Source: an uncultured Roseiflexaceae bacterium
GTDB taxonomy: Bacteria > Chloroflexota > Chloroflexia > Chloroflexales > Roseiflexaceae
Assembly (NCBI GenBank): GCA_903868295.1
Contig: CAIPUQ010000541.1
Span: forward strand, 1-8,310
DNA length: 8,310 nt
Direction of reading: 5' to 3'
In this document: in pieces, positions 1 through 6,580 of the stretch
Layout of the letters: each line of letters opens with the position of its first letter
Numbering within the stretch: the first letter of the stretch is position 1
Translations under genes and position numbers: made by a program
The notes under the pieces: model-generated
What the model was told of the DNA's origin: nothing
Databases searched by the model: none
Seen by the model: the letters and a program-made list of their open reading frames with translations, nothing else

Positions 1-1
1 C

Positions 2-1741
2 CGTGGGGTAACCAGCGCGGCGATTCGTCAGCGGCTCCTCGCCTTGGCCGTTGCGGTCGAACCGATGAACGTGTTGGCATGGCGTGACCGTATCGTCGCG
101 GCCAACACACATCCGCTCACCACCACTGCGCAATGGCAAAGCATGTTTACCAGCATAGCAACGGCATTTGCAGGTCAACCACGGGTGCTGAGTGAGTTGG
201 CAGCGCGAATTGAGCCCAAGCTCATCGAGGAGACAACGACGGATGCTGCAAAAGCTGCCTACGTTCGAGCCTTGTATCGACGCTACGACGCCATACCCAC
301 GACGAGCCAACACGCTGCGATGCGCGATGTCATTTTGGCTGCCTTACCAGAATGGATGCGCGCATTTCTCCCAGCACCGAGCGTGAGCATCCGTTTTTCG
401 GGTGAAAACGCCGGTACCATCATCGGCTTCAAGACCGGCATGGCATATAGCGTCGATGCAGGGGCGTCCTGGACCGTACCCGCCACCGAGTCATTCCAGA
501 TCCCACTCGCTCAGCTGAACACCCTCCAGTCAACAGGCACGCTGCACGTTCGTAATCGCTACAGCACATCGACGGATGCTGCCCGTGCAGCGGCACTCGT
601 TGTCACGGCGAGCCCGAATGCCGCACCAGTCCTGGTAGCAGACGATCGAGCCGACACGCTCTCTGGCATCACGACTGCCATGGAATACAGCGTCAATAAC
701 GGCAAAATCTGGACAACATATACCACTGACGACGCACTCGACCTCGGTCGGGCGGTAACCTATTGGGTACGCTATCGTGGCAATGGCACAACGCTCCCGT
801 CGTTGGCCGCTCGGCACGTATTCACCAAGCCGACTGACTATGCAGTGGGGAGCACGGCAGTCGCCGAATACGGCTACGCAGGTTCGGTCGCCAGCCTCGC
901 CGTCGACGGGAGTGATGCAACCAGCTGGCTCCCCGACCGTAGTGTAAATCCAGCCGGGACTCCACTGACCGTCGTCCTTGACCTCGGACAGTCACGCACC
1001 ATCGACACCGTGCAACTGCTCTGGACACGCCAGAAAAACGATTGGGAAGGCTACGGTAAAGCCTACACCATAGCGATTGCAAATGCGTCCAGCCAACCCG
1101 CAAATGGCTCGAGCGATTGGCAAACGGTCGCCAGCGTCTCGTCCGGCAACGGTGGCCGTGACACGGTACCGGTGAGCGCCACGACCGCACGCTATGTGCG
1201 CCTCACCATCACCGAATCAGCAGGTCATGACGCCGCAAATTGGCGCTGGCCGGCGCTCTACACGTTCACCGTGTCGGGTGCTGATGCACTGCCGGTTGTT
1301 GGGGTTAGTCCCGGTGTGCAGTACCTCAGCGATCGCCTGTGGAATGGTGAATCGATCTACGCAAGCGAAACCGGTATCGACAATATGTGTGAAAAGTACC
1401 AGGTCGGCGGACACATCATGCTCGATAGTGTTGTCTACCAAAAAGGAATTGGACTCTGTTACAACATGACGCTCCAATACGTCCTCGATGGCACGCAGAC
1501 GGAGTTCGTGGCTGATGTGGGCATCGACGACCGAGAATCCGATAGCGATACGCGCCAGGTCATCTTTGAGGTGATTGCCGACAGCACCACTGTCTACAAA
1601 AGCCCCACGATGACTGCGGCGACGAGCAAACAGTACATCGATGTGGACATCAGTGGTGCCAAACTGCTCACGATCAAATACTACAGTGTGGATGGCAGTT
1701 ACCCACCATCCGCCAACTGGGGGGATGCGTACATGCGTTAA
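2..1741 (+). CDS. C-terminal part of a carbohydrate-binding multidomain protein (F5/8 type C + NPCBM), 5' partial
   Basis: The frame is open from base 2, so the gene starts upstream; a TTG at 44 is only an in-frame codon. The visible 579 residues begin with an Ala/Arg-rich helical stretch (about 1-124). Two small beta modules follow (about 127-201 and 207-274), each with an AYSVDAGASW or EYSVNNGKIW type motif like the DUF4073 sort of repeat. An F5/8 type C (discoidin/CBM32-like) domain lies at about 280-425 (LAVDGSDATSWLPD, VVLDLGQSRTIDTVQLLW, ARYVRLTIT). The last domain is NPCBM at about 437-579 (YQKGIG, VGIDDRESD, VDISGAKLLTIKYY, ANWGDAYM). Both families bind glycans and usually accompany glycoside hydrolases or adhesins. 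No catalytic domain is in view, so the enzyme activity, if any, is unknown. The usual GTHA after KGI of NPCBM reads GLCYN here, so the conserved His is replaced. Two Cys in this domain (residues 463 and 486) could form a disulfide. The gene converges on the next gene with a 118-base gap. Confidence 0.87.
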   Translation, partial: RGVTSAAIRQRLLALAVAVEPMNVLAWRDRIVAANTHPLTTTAQWQSMFTSIATAFAGQPRVLSELAARIEPKLIEETTTDAAKAAYVRALYRRYDAIPTTSQHAAMRDVILAALPEWMRAFLPAPSVSIRFSGENAGTIIGFKTGMAYSVDAGASWTVPATESFQIPLAQLNTLQSTGTLHVRNRYSTSTDAARAAALVVTASPNAAPVLVADDRADTLSGITTAMEYSVNNGKIWTTYTTDDALDLGRAVTYWVRYRGNGTTLPSLAARHVFTKPTDYAVGSTAVAEYGYAGSVASLAVDGSDATSWLPDRSVNPAGTPLTVVLDLGQSRTIDTVQLLWTRQKNDWEGYGKAYTIAIANASSQPANGSSDWQTVASVSSGNGGRDTVPVSATTARYVRLTITESAGHDAANWRWPALYTFTVSGADALPVVGVSPGVQYLSDRLWNGESIYASETGIDNMCEKYQVGGHIMLDSVVYQKGIGLCYNMTLQYVLDGTQTEFVADVGIDDRESDSDTRQVIFEVIADSTTVYKSPTMTAATSKQYIDVDISGAKLLTIKYYSVDGSYPPSANWGDAYMR

Positions 1742-1743
1742 TG

Positions 1744-1779
1744 GCAAAGCACAAAACACTGATGTGTTTTGTGCTTTGC
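1744..1779. terminator. Perfect 16-bp hairpin in convergent intergenic region
   Basis: GCAAAGCACAAAACAC at 1744-1759 is the exact reverse complement of 1764-1779, leaving the loop TGAT. It starts two bases after the stop codon of the plus-strand gene, which fits a transcription terminator or a 3'-end stabilising hairpin. Neither side has a clear run of T, so it is not a textbook intrinsic terminator. Being symmetric, it could serve both converging genes. Confidence 0.6.
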
Positions 1780-1809
1780 AGGTTACTTGAATATCTCCAT
1801 CAGAGAACG

Positions 1810-1840
1810 ATGCGGTTGAACGCGTGTACGTCAACCGCAT
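1810..1840. terminator. Perfect 10-bp hairpin after the minus-strand propeller gene
   Basis: ATGCGGTTGA at 1810-1819 pairs exactly with TCAACCGCAT at 1831-1840 around an 11-base loop. It lies about 20 bases beyond the stop of the minus-strand gene ending at 1860, so it is the first hairpin that transcript would meet. No T tract follows. A terminator role is inferred from position only. Confidence 0.45.
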
Positions 1841-1851
1841 GATGGACATCT

Positions 1852-2726
1852 ACATCCGCTTACGGTGTCGGGGTCGCCGTCTTGGTGGGTGTGCGTGAGA
1901 CGTCTACATCGTTGGTTTGATCACCAAGCACAATCACACGACCGCTCCGCAAGCCGAGAATCGTGTTTGCATAGCCAGCCGAGACGGTGAAGATGTCGGT
2001 GTATTCGGGTGGGATCACATACACATTATTGTCGTTGCGGCCCCATCCAAACACCGTACCGTCCTTCTGTACCACCAGCGAAAACTGGTTGCCCGCACTG
2101 ACCTGTTTAACATCGATGGCCGTTGCCGGTACATCCGCTTGGCTAAACGCATTGCCACCCCATGCCAGCACTGTTCCATCTTCGAGCAGTGCAATGGAGT
2201 GATCGAGTCCACCAGCTACCTGGATGACCTTCTTGACGGGCTTTCGTTCAATACGTGCAGGCACCTTGGACTGACCCGACGCATTGCCACCCCATACTTG
2301 GACTGATCCATCATTTTTGATGACCAGCGAGTGATGTGTGCCACCTGCGATTTGGGTCACATTTTTAACCGTTTTGGGTACTTCAACTTGCCGGTAACCG
2401 TTGTCGCCCCAGCTCAGTACAGTCCCTTTGTTCGTCAATGCCATTCCATGGGCCCCGCCCGCCGCAATCGATACGATGTCTTTCTTGGTGGCAACGGGGA
2501 ACCTCAGTTGACCTTTTGTGTTTGCTCCCCAGCCAAATACCGTGCCGCCCTTGAGCGCGAGAGCAAAGTTGGTGCCCACGGCTACGTCGCTGATACCTGA
2601 TCCACAACACGGTGGGATATCGGCTTGGTATTCACGATTCATACCCCAGGTAATCAACGTGCCATTCTGGAGCAGACCAAGCACGAACGAAGCACCGACC
2701 GCACCTTTCTTCATCAACAATGGGAG
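1852..2726 (-). repeat. Direct gene-duplication copy A (propeller-coding block)
   Basis: This 875-base block encodes the propeller, the tail and eight bases beyond the stop (ACATCCGC on the plus strand). It aligns without gaps to 3981-4855. Hand alignment of the 288 encoded residues gives about 43 substitutions, roughly 85% identity. Similarity ends sharply at the linker on one side and just after the stop on the other. Confidence 0.88.
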
Positions 2727-3458
2727 AGGTGTTGGAGTGTGTGTACTCGTCGGTGTTCTGCTACTCGTCACCGTATTGGTACTCTTTGCAACCGTCATTG
2801 TGGGTGGGATTTTGGTCGTTGTCGCAGTCTTGGGGCGTGTACTGATTGCTGTACGTGTTGTCGTGTTGGTGGCCCGTCCCGTCGCGGTTGGTGCTGTTGT
2901 GTTGGTCGCGAGTGCAGTTGCCGTTGGTACGGTCGTGTTGGTTGGTACTGCCGTTGGTACGGTCGTGTTCGTGGGTACTGCCGTGTTGGTCGGCGCAATC
3001 GTATGTCCAACACAGGTACCACCATTGCTGTCCGTGTTGGTACCATCAGGGCAGGTGGTGTTGCCCCACATATTGCCACTGACGGTCGCACCGGTGAGGT
3101 TTGCGCCGAGGAAATTCGTGTTTCTGAGGTCGGCGCAAGTGATTGTTGCGTTGCTGAGATCTGCATTGTTAAAATTCGCAGATGCTAAATCGGTGCAGTT
3201 AAAATCTGTTCCGACAAGATTTGCGCTCGTAAAGTTTACATTATTTGCCACAGCATAGGTGACGAGTGCTCCACTGAGGTTTGCACCAGTAAAGTTGGTC
3301 CCCGCCAAATTGCTTCCATTCAGGTTGCATCCACTCAAGTCCACGCCTATGCCGCGCGCACTACAATCGCTACTCGCAGCAAAAATCGTCTGCGTTGTCA
3401 ACAGCAGCGCACAGAGGAAAACACCAGTTGCTACACACAACAGAACGGCAATCTTCAT
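1860..3458 (-). CDS. Secreted pentapeptide-repeat / RCC1-like seven-blade propeller protein (shorter paralogue)
   Basis: I place the start at 3458 (532 residues) because AGGAG lies four bases before this ATG; an in-frame ATG at 3479 has no ribosome binding site. Residues 1-27 are a signal peptide (MKIAVLL..., cleavage near IFA/ASS). Pentapeptide repeats of the A(D/N)LxG type fill about 37-130 and end in a Cys motif (CPDGTN...TCVG, 136-151). A Thr/Pro/Asn-rich linker runs from about 155 to 244. The remaining residues form an RCC1-like beta-propeller: six WGxN turns (TWGMN, GWGAN, SWGDN, VWGGN, AWGGN, GWGRN) plus a seventh degenerate VLGDQ. The tail is SRTPTKTATPTP. Pentapeptide domains fold as a quadrilateral beta-helix and RCC1 propellers usually bind proteins or ligands; the target here is unknown. 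There is no sorting signal, LPXTG or C-terminal membrane helix, so it is probably released or held non-covalently. All six Cys before the propeller can be paired. It is a tandem paralogue of the gene at 3989-6526. Confidence 0.9.
   Translation of the reverse strand: MKIAVLLCVATGVFLCALLLTTQTIFAASSDCSARGIGVDLSGCNLNGSNLAGTNFTGANLSGALVTYAVANNVNFTSANLVGTDFNCTDLASANFNNADLSNATITCADLRNTNFLGANLTGATVSGNMWGNTTCPDGTNTDSNGGTCVGHTIAPTNTAVPTNTTVPTAVPTNTTVPTATALATNTTAPTATGRATNTTTRTAISTRPKTATTTKIPPTMTVAKSTNTVTSSRTPTSTHTPTPLPLLMKKGAVGASFVLGLLQNGTLITWGMNREYQADIPPCCGSGISDVAVGTNFALALKGGTVFGWGANTKGQLRFPVATKKDIVSIAAGGAHGMALTNKGTVLSWGDNGYRQVEVPKTVKNVTQIAGGTHHSLVIKNDGSVQVWGGNASGQSKVPARIERKPVKKVIQVAGGLDHSIALLEDGTVLAWGGNAFSQADVPATAIDVKQVSAGNQFSLVVQKDGTVFGWGRNDNNVYVIPPEYTDIFTVSAGYANTILGLRSGRVIVLGDQTNDVDVSRTPTKTATPTP
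2921..2980 (-). repeat. Two-copy 30-bp tandem repeat in the Thr/Pro linker
   Basis: Bases 2921-2950 and 2951-2980 match at 28 of 30 positions. They encode PTNTTVPTAV-like ten-residue units in the linker of the shorter propeller protein. This looks like recent local duplication inside low-complexity coding sequence. Confidence 0.75.
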
Positions 3459-3462
3459 AACA

Positions 3463-3467
3463 CTCCT
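3463..3467 (-). promoter_or_regulatory. Ribosome binding site that fixes the start at 3458
   Basis: On the minus strand AGGAG is followed by TGTT and then the ATG of MKIAVLL. The site lies inside the reading frame of the longer alternative start at 3479, which lacks any Shine-Dalgarno sequence, so the shorter start with its clean signal peptide is preferred. Confidence 0.75.
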
Positions 3468-3512
3468 ATCTGAGTTCATGGTAAAAACGTGGATGAGGAA
3501 CTGCGTTTTTCT

Positions 3513-3541
3513 ACAATACAGTAAAAGTCAGAAAGACACAA
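3513..3541 (-). promoter_or_regulatory. Possible sigma70-type promoter for the shorter propeller gene
   Basis: On the minus strand TTGTGT (3536-3541) and TATTGT (3513-3518) are separated by 17 bases. The match to consensus is weak (3/6 and 4/6). Support comes from the -10 box lying 55 bases from the start codon, exactly as in the stronger promoter of the paralogue. The region is AT-rich. Confidence 0.35.
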
Positions 3542-3988
3542 TATGTTCGTGAGTTTTTGTATCATGAAGAAAATGTTATCAAATTTATTTTTACAACTTG
3601 CATACGCGTACTGCTATGACTCCGCTAACAGTCGGACTACTACACAAATGCACACAGCGCATACCTCGTTTGGGGAATGGCTTGCCATTGGGCTACTGAT
3701 TTGGGTATGTACATCGCACCACCGTGACATCTCGTACATCGGGCTGGTTTGGTGACACAACGAATCCCTCATGCGTGCATGAGGGATTCGGGAGTACTAT
3801 GCAGAATTGTTTTTCCGTTTTGCCGCTCCGTCGTTTTCGTGCCCATCTCTTCGCCTACGGGAGATGTCATTGACCGCTATTTCGATTCGGTTGACATCGA
3901 ATTGGCGTGGGGCACGAGTACTCCATTGGAGCCAACACTTCAGAACGATTTCGTATAGCCTGTGCTTTAAATCGAAGCAGACATCCGC
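3542..3988. other. Spacer between the two propeller genes, no convincing gene
   Basis: About 450 bases separate the possible promoter of one gene from the stop of the other. Short open frames exist on the plus strand (for example 3543-3755, 70 codons, and 3749-3958, 69 codons). They lack a ribosome binding site and resemble nothing I recognise. The left half is AT-rich and probably holds upstream promoter sequence. The right half contains the perfect hairpin at 3761-3790 and a weak inverted repeat (CATCTC/GAGATG, 3844-3866). I see no transposase remnant or RNA gene. Confidence 0.55.
3761..3790. terminator. Perfect 13-bp hairpin in the spacer after the longer propeller gene
   Basis: CGAATCCCTCATG (3761-3773) is exactly complementary to CATGAGGGATTCG (3778-3790) around a four-base loop CGTG. 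It is about 200 bases past the stop of the minus-strand gene at 3989. No T run is present on the minus-strand side beyond TTGTGT. Terminator is the simplest reading; a small structured RNA or protein-binding palindrome is also possible. Confidence 0.5.
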
Positions 3989-4855
3989 TTAGGGTGTTGG
4001 GGTCGCTGTCTTGGTGGGTGTGCGTGAGACGGCAACGTCGTTGGTTTGATCACCAAGCACGATGGCGCGCCCGTTGCGCAAGCCGAGGATGGTGTTGGTA
4101 TAGCCTGCTGCGACGGTATAGATGTCGGTATATTCGGGTGGGATGTTATACACATTGTTGTCGTTGCGGCCCCAACCAAAAACCGTGCCGTCGTGTTGTA
4201 CCACCAGCGAAAACTGGTTGCCGGCACTGACCTGCTTTACATTGATGGCCGTTGCAGGTACTGCAGATTGACCAAATGCGTTGCCGCCCCACGCCAGCAC
4301 GGTTCCATTGTCGAGCAATGCAAGTGAGTGATCGAGCCCGCCAGCGACCTGAATGACTTTTTTGGCTGGCTTGCGCGTAATAGCTGGAGGGGCTTTGGTC
4401 TGACCCGCTGCATTACTGCCCCAGGTTTGCACTGACCCGTCGCTCTTGATGACCAGTGAGTGATTCGTGCCGCCGGCGATTTGGGTCACATTGCGCAAGC
4501 CTTTTGGGACAGTAACTTGTCGAAAGCCGTTGTCGCCCCAGCTCAGCACAAACCCTTTTCGTGTCAATGCCATACCGTGTGCACCACCAGCCGCAATCGA
4601 AACGATGTCTTTCTTGGTGCCGGCAGGGAACTTGAGTTGGCCCTTTGTGTTCGCTCCCCAACCAAATACCATGCCGCCCTTGAGCGCGATCGCAAAGTTG
4701 GTACCGACGGCGATATCGCTCATACCCGATCCACAGCATGGCGGGATATTGGTTTGATACTCACGGTTCATACCCCAGGTAATCAACGTACCATTCTGGA
4801 GCAAACCAAGCACAAATGATGCACCAACTGCACCCTTCTTCATCAACAAGGGGAT
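3981..4855 (-). repeat. Direct gene-duplication copy B (propeller-coding block)
   Basis: This is the partner of 1852-2726. Both blocks have the same length (875 bases), with no insertions or deletions in the encoded protein and the same eight bases after the stop. Sequence outside the block is unrelated at the spacer side and strongly diverged at the linker side. Confidence 0.88.
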
Positions 4856-6526
4856 GAGTGTAGGGGTCGGGGTCGGCGTGAAGGTCCGTGTCGGTGTGTG
4901 TGTGCTTGTCGGCGTTGCGGTCGAGCTCGAGATAAAGAACTCACGGACCACATCCGGTGCCGCAGCATAGGTCACACCACCGGTGGTGCCGCCTGGCTGT
5001 GAGATTTTGATTGAACACTTGCCCGTTCCGATTACCTTCAGTTTGGTCCCTACCACCGTACAGACGAGTGGTGTCGTGCTGGTGTAGCTCACGGAGAGGC
5101 CAGAAGAAGTCGTTCCCGTGAGGGTGAATTCGTTGCCGTTGTAGGTATACCATTCAGGCAGTGTAGGTATGCTGATCGTCTGTGCAGGTGCGGTCGCTTC
5201 GAACGACTTGGTCACCGATGCTGCTGCATATGGTTTGCCGCCCGATAACCCTCCGGCCTGTGCTGCAGTAATCGTACACGTACCAGGGGCAATCAAGTCG
5301 ACCGTACCACTCGTGGTAACCGTACAGACTGCGGGGGTAGATGCAGTAAAAATCAAGACCAGGCCAGAGTTCGTCATAGCGGTCACCGTGTAGTCTGGTA
5401 CCGTGTATAGTTTGTCTGCTGGCGTCGGGAAGACAATCGTCTGCACTGCATTGACCGTAAACGTACGTGTCACGGGTGTAGCAGCTGCATACGACACGCC
5501 GCCTACCATTGCTGCTGCGGCATTCGCTGTGATCGTGCAGTCACCGTAGGTGCGGAGCGTTACCACGCCGGCCGACGTCACTGTACAGACCGACGTCGTG
5601 CTCGAACTAAACGTCACGGTGGCACCAGCACTCGACGTCGCTTCGAGGCTGAACGATGCACCACCTTCGAGTTTGTTGGGGGGCGTCCCGAATGTAATCG
5701 TTTGACTCAACGGTATTGGTGTTGCCGATGCTGTAACGGTAGGAGTCCGAGTGTTGGTTGCGCGTACAGTTGCGGTCGGTGTCGCCGTTTTCGTCGATGT
5801 AACAGAGAAGGTCGGCGTTACGGTAAAGGTGGATGTGGCTGTGTAGGTGGCCGTATTGGTCGAGGTTGCAGTGTTGCTCGGCGTTTCTGTGTACGTCGGC
5901 GTTGCCGTGTAGGTTGCTGTGTTGGTCGGCGTTTCTGTGTATGTGGGCGTTGCCGTATTGGTAGAGGTTGCCGTATTGGTCGGCGTTTCTGTGTACGTCG
6001 GCGTTGCCGTGTGTGTCGATGTTGCCGTAGCCGTCGGCGTTTCTGTGAACGTCGCCGTGGCGGTGTGCGTGGATGTGGCTGACGGGGTTGGCGTTATCGT
6101 AGAGGTTGGCGGCGTCCCATAATTTCCGACGCAACTGGTACTTGTAATCGTCCCGTTCGGACAGGTCGTGTTCAAAAATGTGTTCCACGTCCCCCAGTTA
6201 ACCCCTGTCGTATTTGCACCATAGAAGCTCGTCCCGCCCAGATTCGCACAGTGTATAAACGCAGTACTCAAGTCTGCGTTACTGAAGTTTGTCCCTCTCA
6301 AATCGGTACAATGGAAACTCACACCCACCAGACTGGCATCGGAAAAGTTTACATTTCTAAGTGACCGAAAGCCGAGGTCAACGCCGTCCAGATCACAGCC
6401 GCTCAAGTCTACGCCATCCCCGCGTGCGCTACAATCAGAACTCGTTGCCAAAACCGGCGGTGTAGAGTACAACGCTGCAACCAAGAATAGCCCGACCACA
6501 GCAAACAAAAGTAAAATATTTTTCAT
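3989..6526 (-). CDS. Secreted pentapeptide-repeat / Ig-like / RCC1-like propeller protein (longer paralogue)
   Basis: I choose the start at 6526 (845 residues), because GAGGA sits five bases before this ATG; the upstream ATG at 6538 overlaps that site. Residues 1-27 are a signal peptide (MKNILLLFAVVG..., cleavage after VLA). Pentapeptide repeats span about 36-110 and end with CPNGT...SCVG (122-134). A long Thr/Pro-rich stalk with tandem repeats covers about 138-270. Three Ig-like repeats of about 87 residues follow (274-360, 362-446, 449-534), each opening with QTI(T/V/S) and holding a VCTV...C(T/S)I Cys pair. A second short Thr/Pro linker leads into the seven-blade RCC1-like propeller (558 to about 833) and the same SRTPTKTATPTP tail as the paralogue. 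The Ig-like repeats are missing from the paralogue, so they were inserted or lost as a block. The design suggests a surface or secreted binding protein with an extended stalk and a propeller head; its ligand is unknown. It has its own good promoter. Confidence 0.91.
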   Translation of the reverse strand: MKNILLLFAVVGLFLVAALYSTPPVLATSSDCSARGDGVDLSGCDLDGVDLGFRSLRNVNFSDASLVGVSFHCTDLRGTNFSNADLSTAFIHCANLGGTSFYGANTTGVNWGTWNTFLNTTCPNGTITSTSCVGNYGTPPTSTITPTPSATSTHTATATFTETPTATATSTHTATPTYTETPTNTATSTNTATPTYTETPTNTATYTATPTYTETPSNTATSTNTATYTATSTFTVTPTFSVTSTKTATPTATVRATNTRTPTVTASATPIPLSQTITFGTPPNKLEGGASFSLEATSSAGATVTFSSSTTSVCTVTSAGVVTLRTYGDCTITANAAAAMVGGVSYAAATPVTRTFTVNAVQTIVFPTPADKLYTVPDYTVTAMTNSGLVLIFTASTPAVCTVTTSGTVDLIAPGTCTITAAQAGGLSGGKPYAAASVTKSFEATAPAQTISIPTLPEWYTYNGNEFTLTGTTSSGLSVSYTSTTPLVCTVVGTKLKVIGTGKCSIKISQPGGTTGGVTYAAAPDVVREFFISSSTATPTSTHTPTRTFTPTPTPTLIPLLMKKGAVGASFVLGLLQNGTLITWGMNREYQTNIPPCCGSGMSDIAVGTNFAIALKGGMVFGWGANTKGQLKFPAGTKKDIVSIAAGGAHGMALTRKGFVLSWGDNGFRQVTVPKGLRNVTQIAGGTNHSLVIKSDGSVQTWGSNAAGQTKAPPAITRKPAKKVIQVAGGLDHSLALLDNGTVLAWGGNAFGQSAVPATAINVKQVSAGNQFSLVVQHDGTVFGWGRNDNNVYNIPPEYTDIYTVAAGYTNTILGLRNGRAIVLGDQTNDVAVSRTPTKTATPTP
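4921..5707 (-). repeat. Three tandem Ig-like domain repeats inside the longer propeller protein
   Basis: Three successive units of about 87 codons share the pattern QTI-x-F near the start, a (S/T)SGL or SAGA turn, a VCTV strand, a (D/T/K)C(T/S)I strand about 22 residues later and YAAA near the end. This matches the general bacterial Ig-like repeats seen in large surface proteins. The two Cys per unit probably form an intradomain disulfide. The units have diverged at amino acid level, so the array is old compared with the Thr/Pro repeats. Confidence 0.78.
5717..6115 (-). repeat. Thr/Pro-rich stalk with 48-54-bp tandem repeats
   Basis: This region encodes residues 138-270 of the longer propeller protein and is almost entirely Thr, Pro, Ala, Ser with Asn, Tyr and Glu. 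Within about 5846-6055 the unit ATPTYTETPTNTATSTNT (18 residues, 54 bases) recurs in near-perfect 16-18-residue copies. One copy lacks two residues, so the array has changed length in whole codons. It is probably an extended, possibly O-glycosylated spacer. Confidence 0.82.
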
Positions 6527-6531
6527 ACGAA

Positions 6532-6536
6532 TCCTC
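6532..6536 (-). promoter_or_regulatory. Ribosome binding site that fixes the start at 6526
   Basis: On the minus strand GAGGA is followed by TTCGT and then the ATG of MKNILLLF. The longer candidate start at 6538 overlaps this site (ATGAGGA) and has no site of its own. Confidence 0.75.
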
Positions 6537-6580
6537 ATGCGCGATAAATTGAGAATAAAACCATTAATCTTTATTTTATA

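Noticed and set aside
1217..1849. Minus-strand open frame of 210 codons opposite the NPCBM domain
   Set aside because: No recognisable domain, and it spans both intergenic hairpins. The plus-strand protein here has good family matches.
2518..3258. Long plus-strand open frame (246 codons) rich in Val and Leu opposite the shorter propeller gene
   Set aside because: It is the antisense of Thr-rich coding sequence (Thr codons read as Val or Gly on the other strand). It has no ribosome binding site, and the opposite strand shows clear domains.
3543..3755. Small 70-codon plus-strand frame in the spacer with a hydrophobic start (MKKMLSNLFLQLAYAY)
   Set aside because: No ribosome binding site, mixed composition, no related sequence recognised, and it overlaps the presumed upstream region of the minus-strand gene. 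I could not support it as a gene.
3481..3790. Mobile-element remnant or attachment site in the spacer near the duplicated genes
   Set aside because: No terminal inverted repeats, target duplication or transposase-like frame can be seen. The one perfect palindrome is a short hairpin.
5846..6055. CRISPR-like array because of regular short repeats
   Set aside because: The repeats are contiguous, in coding phase and encode a Thr/Pro stalk. There are no unique spacers.
5607..6188. His/Asn/Asp-rich frame of 193 codons in the stalk region on the same strand
   Set aside because: It is a frame-shifted reading of the Thr/Pro tandem repeats, and its repeats only reflect the DNA repeats.
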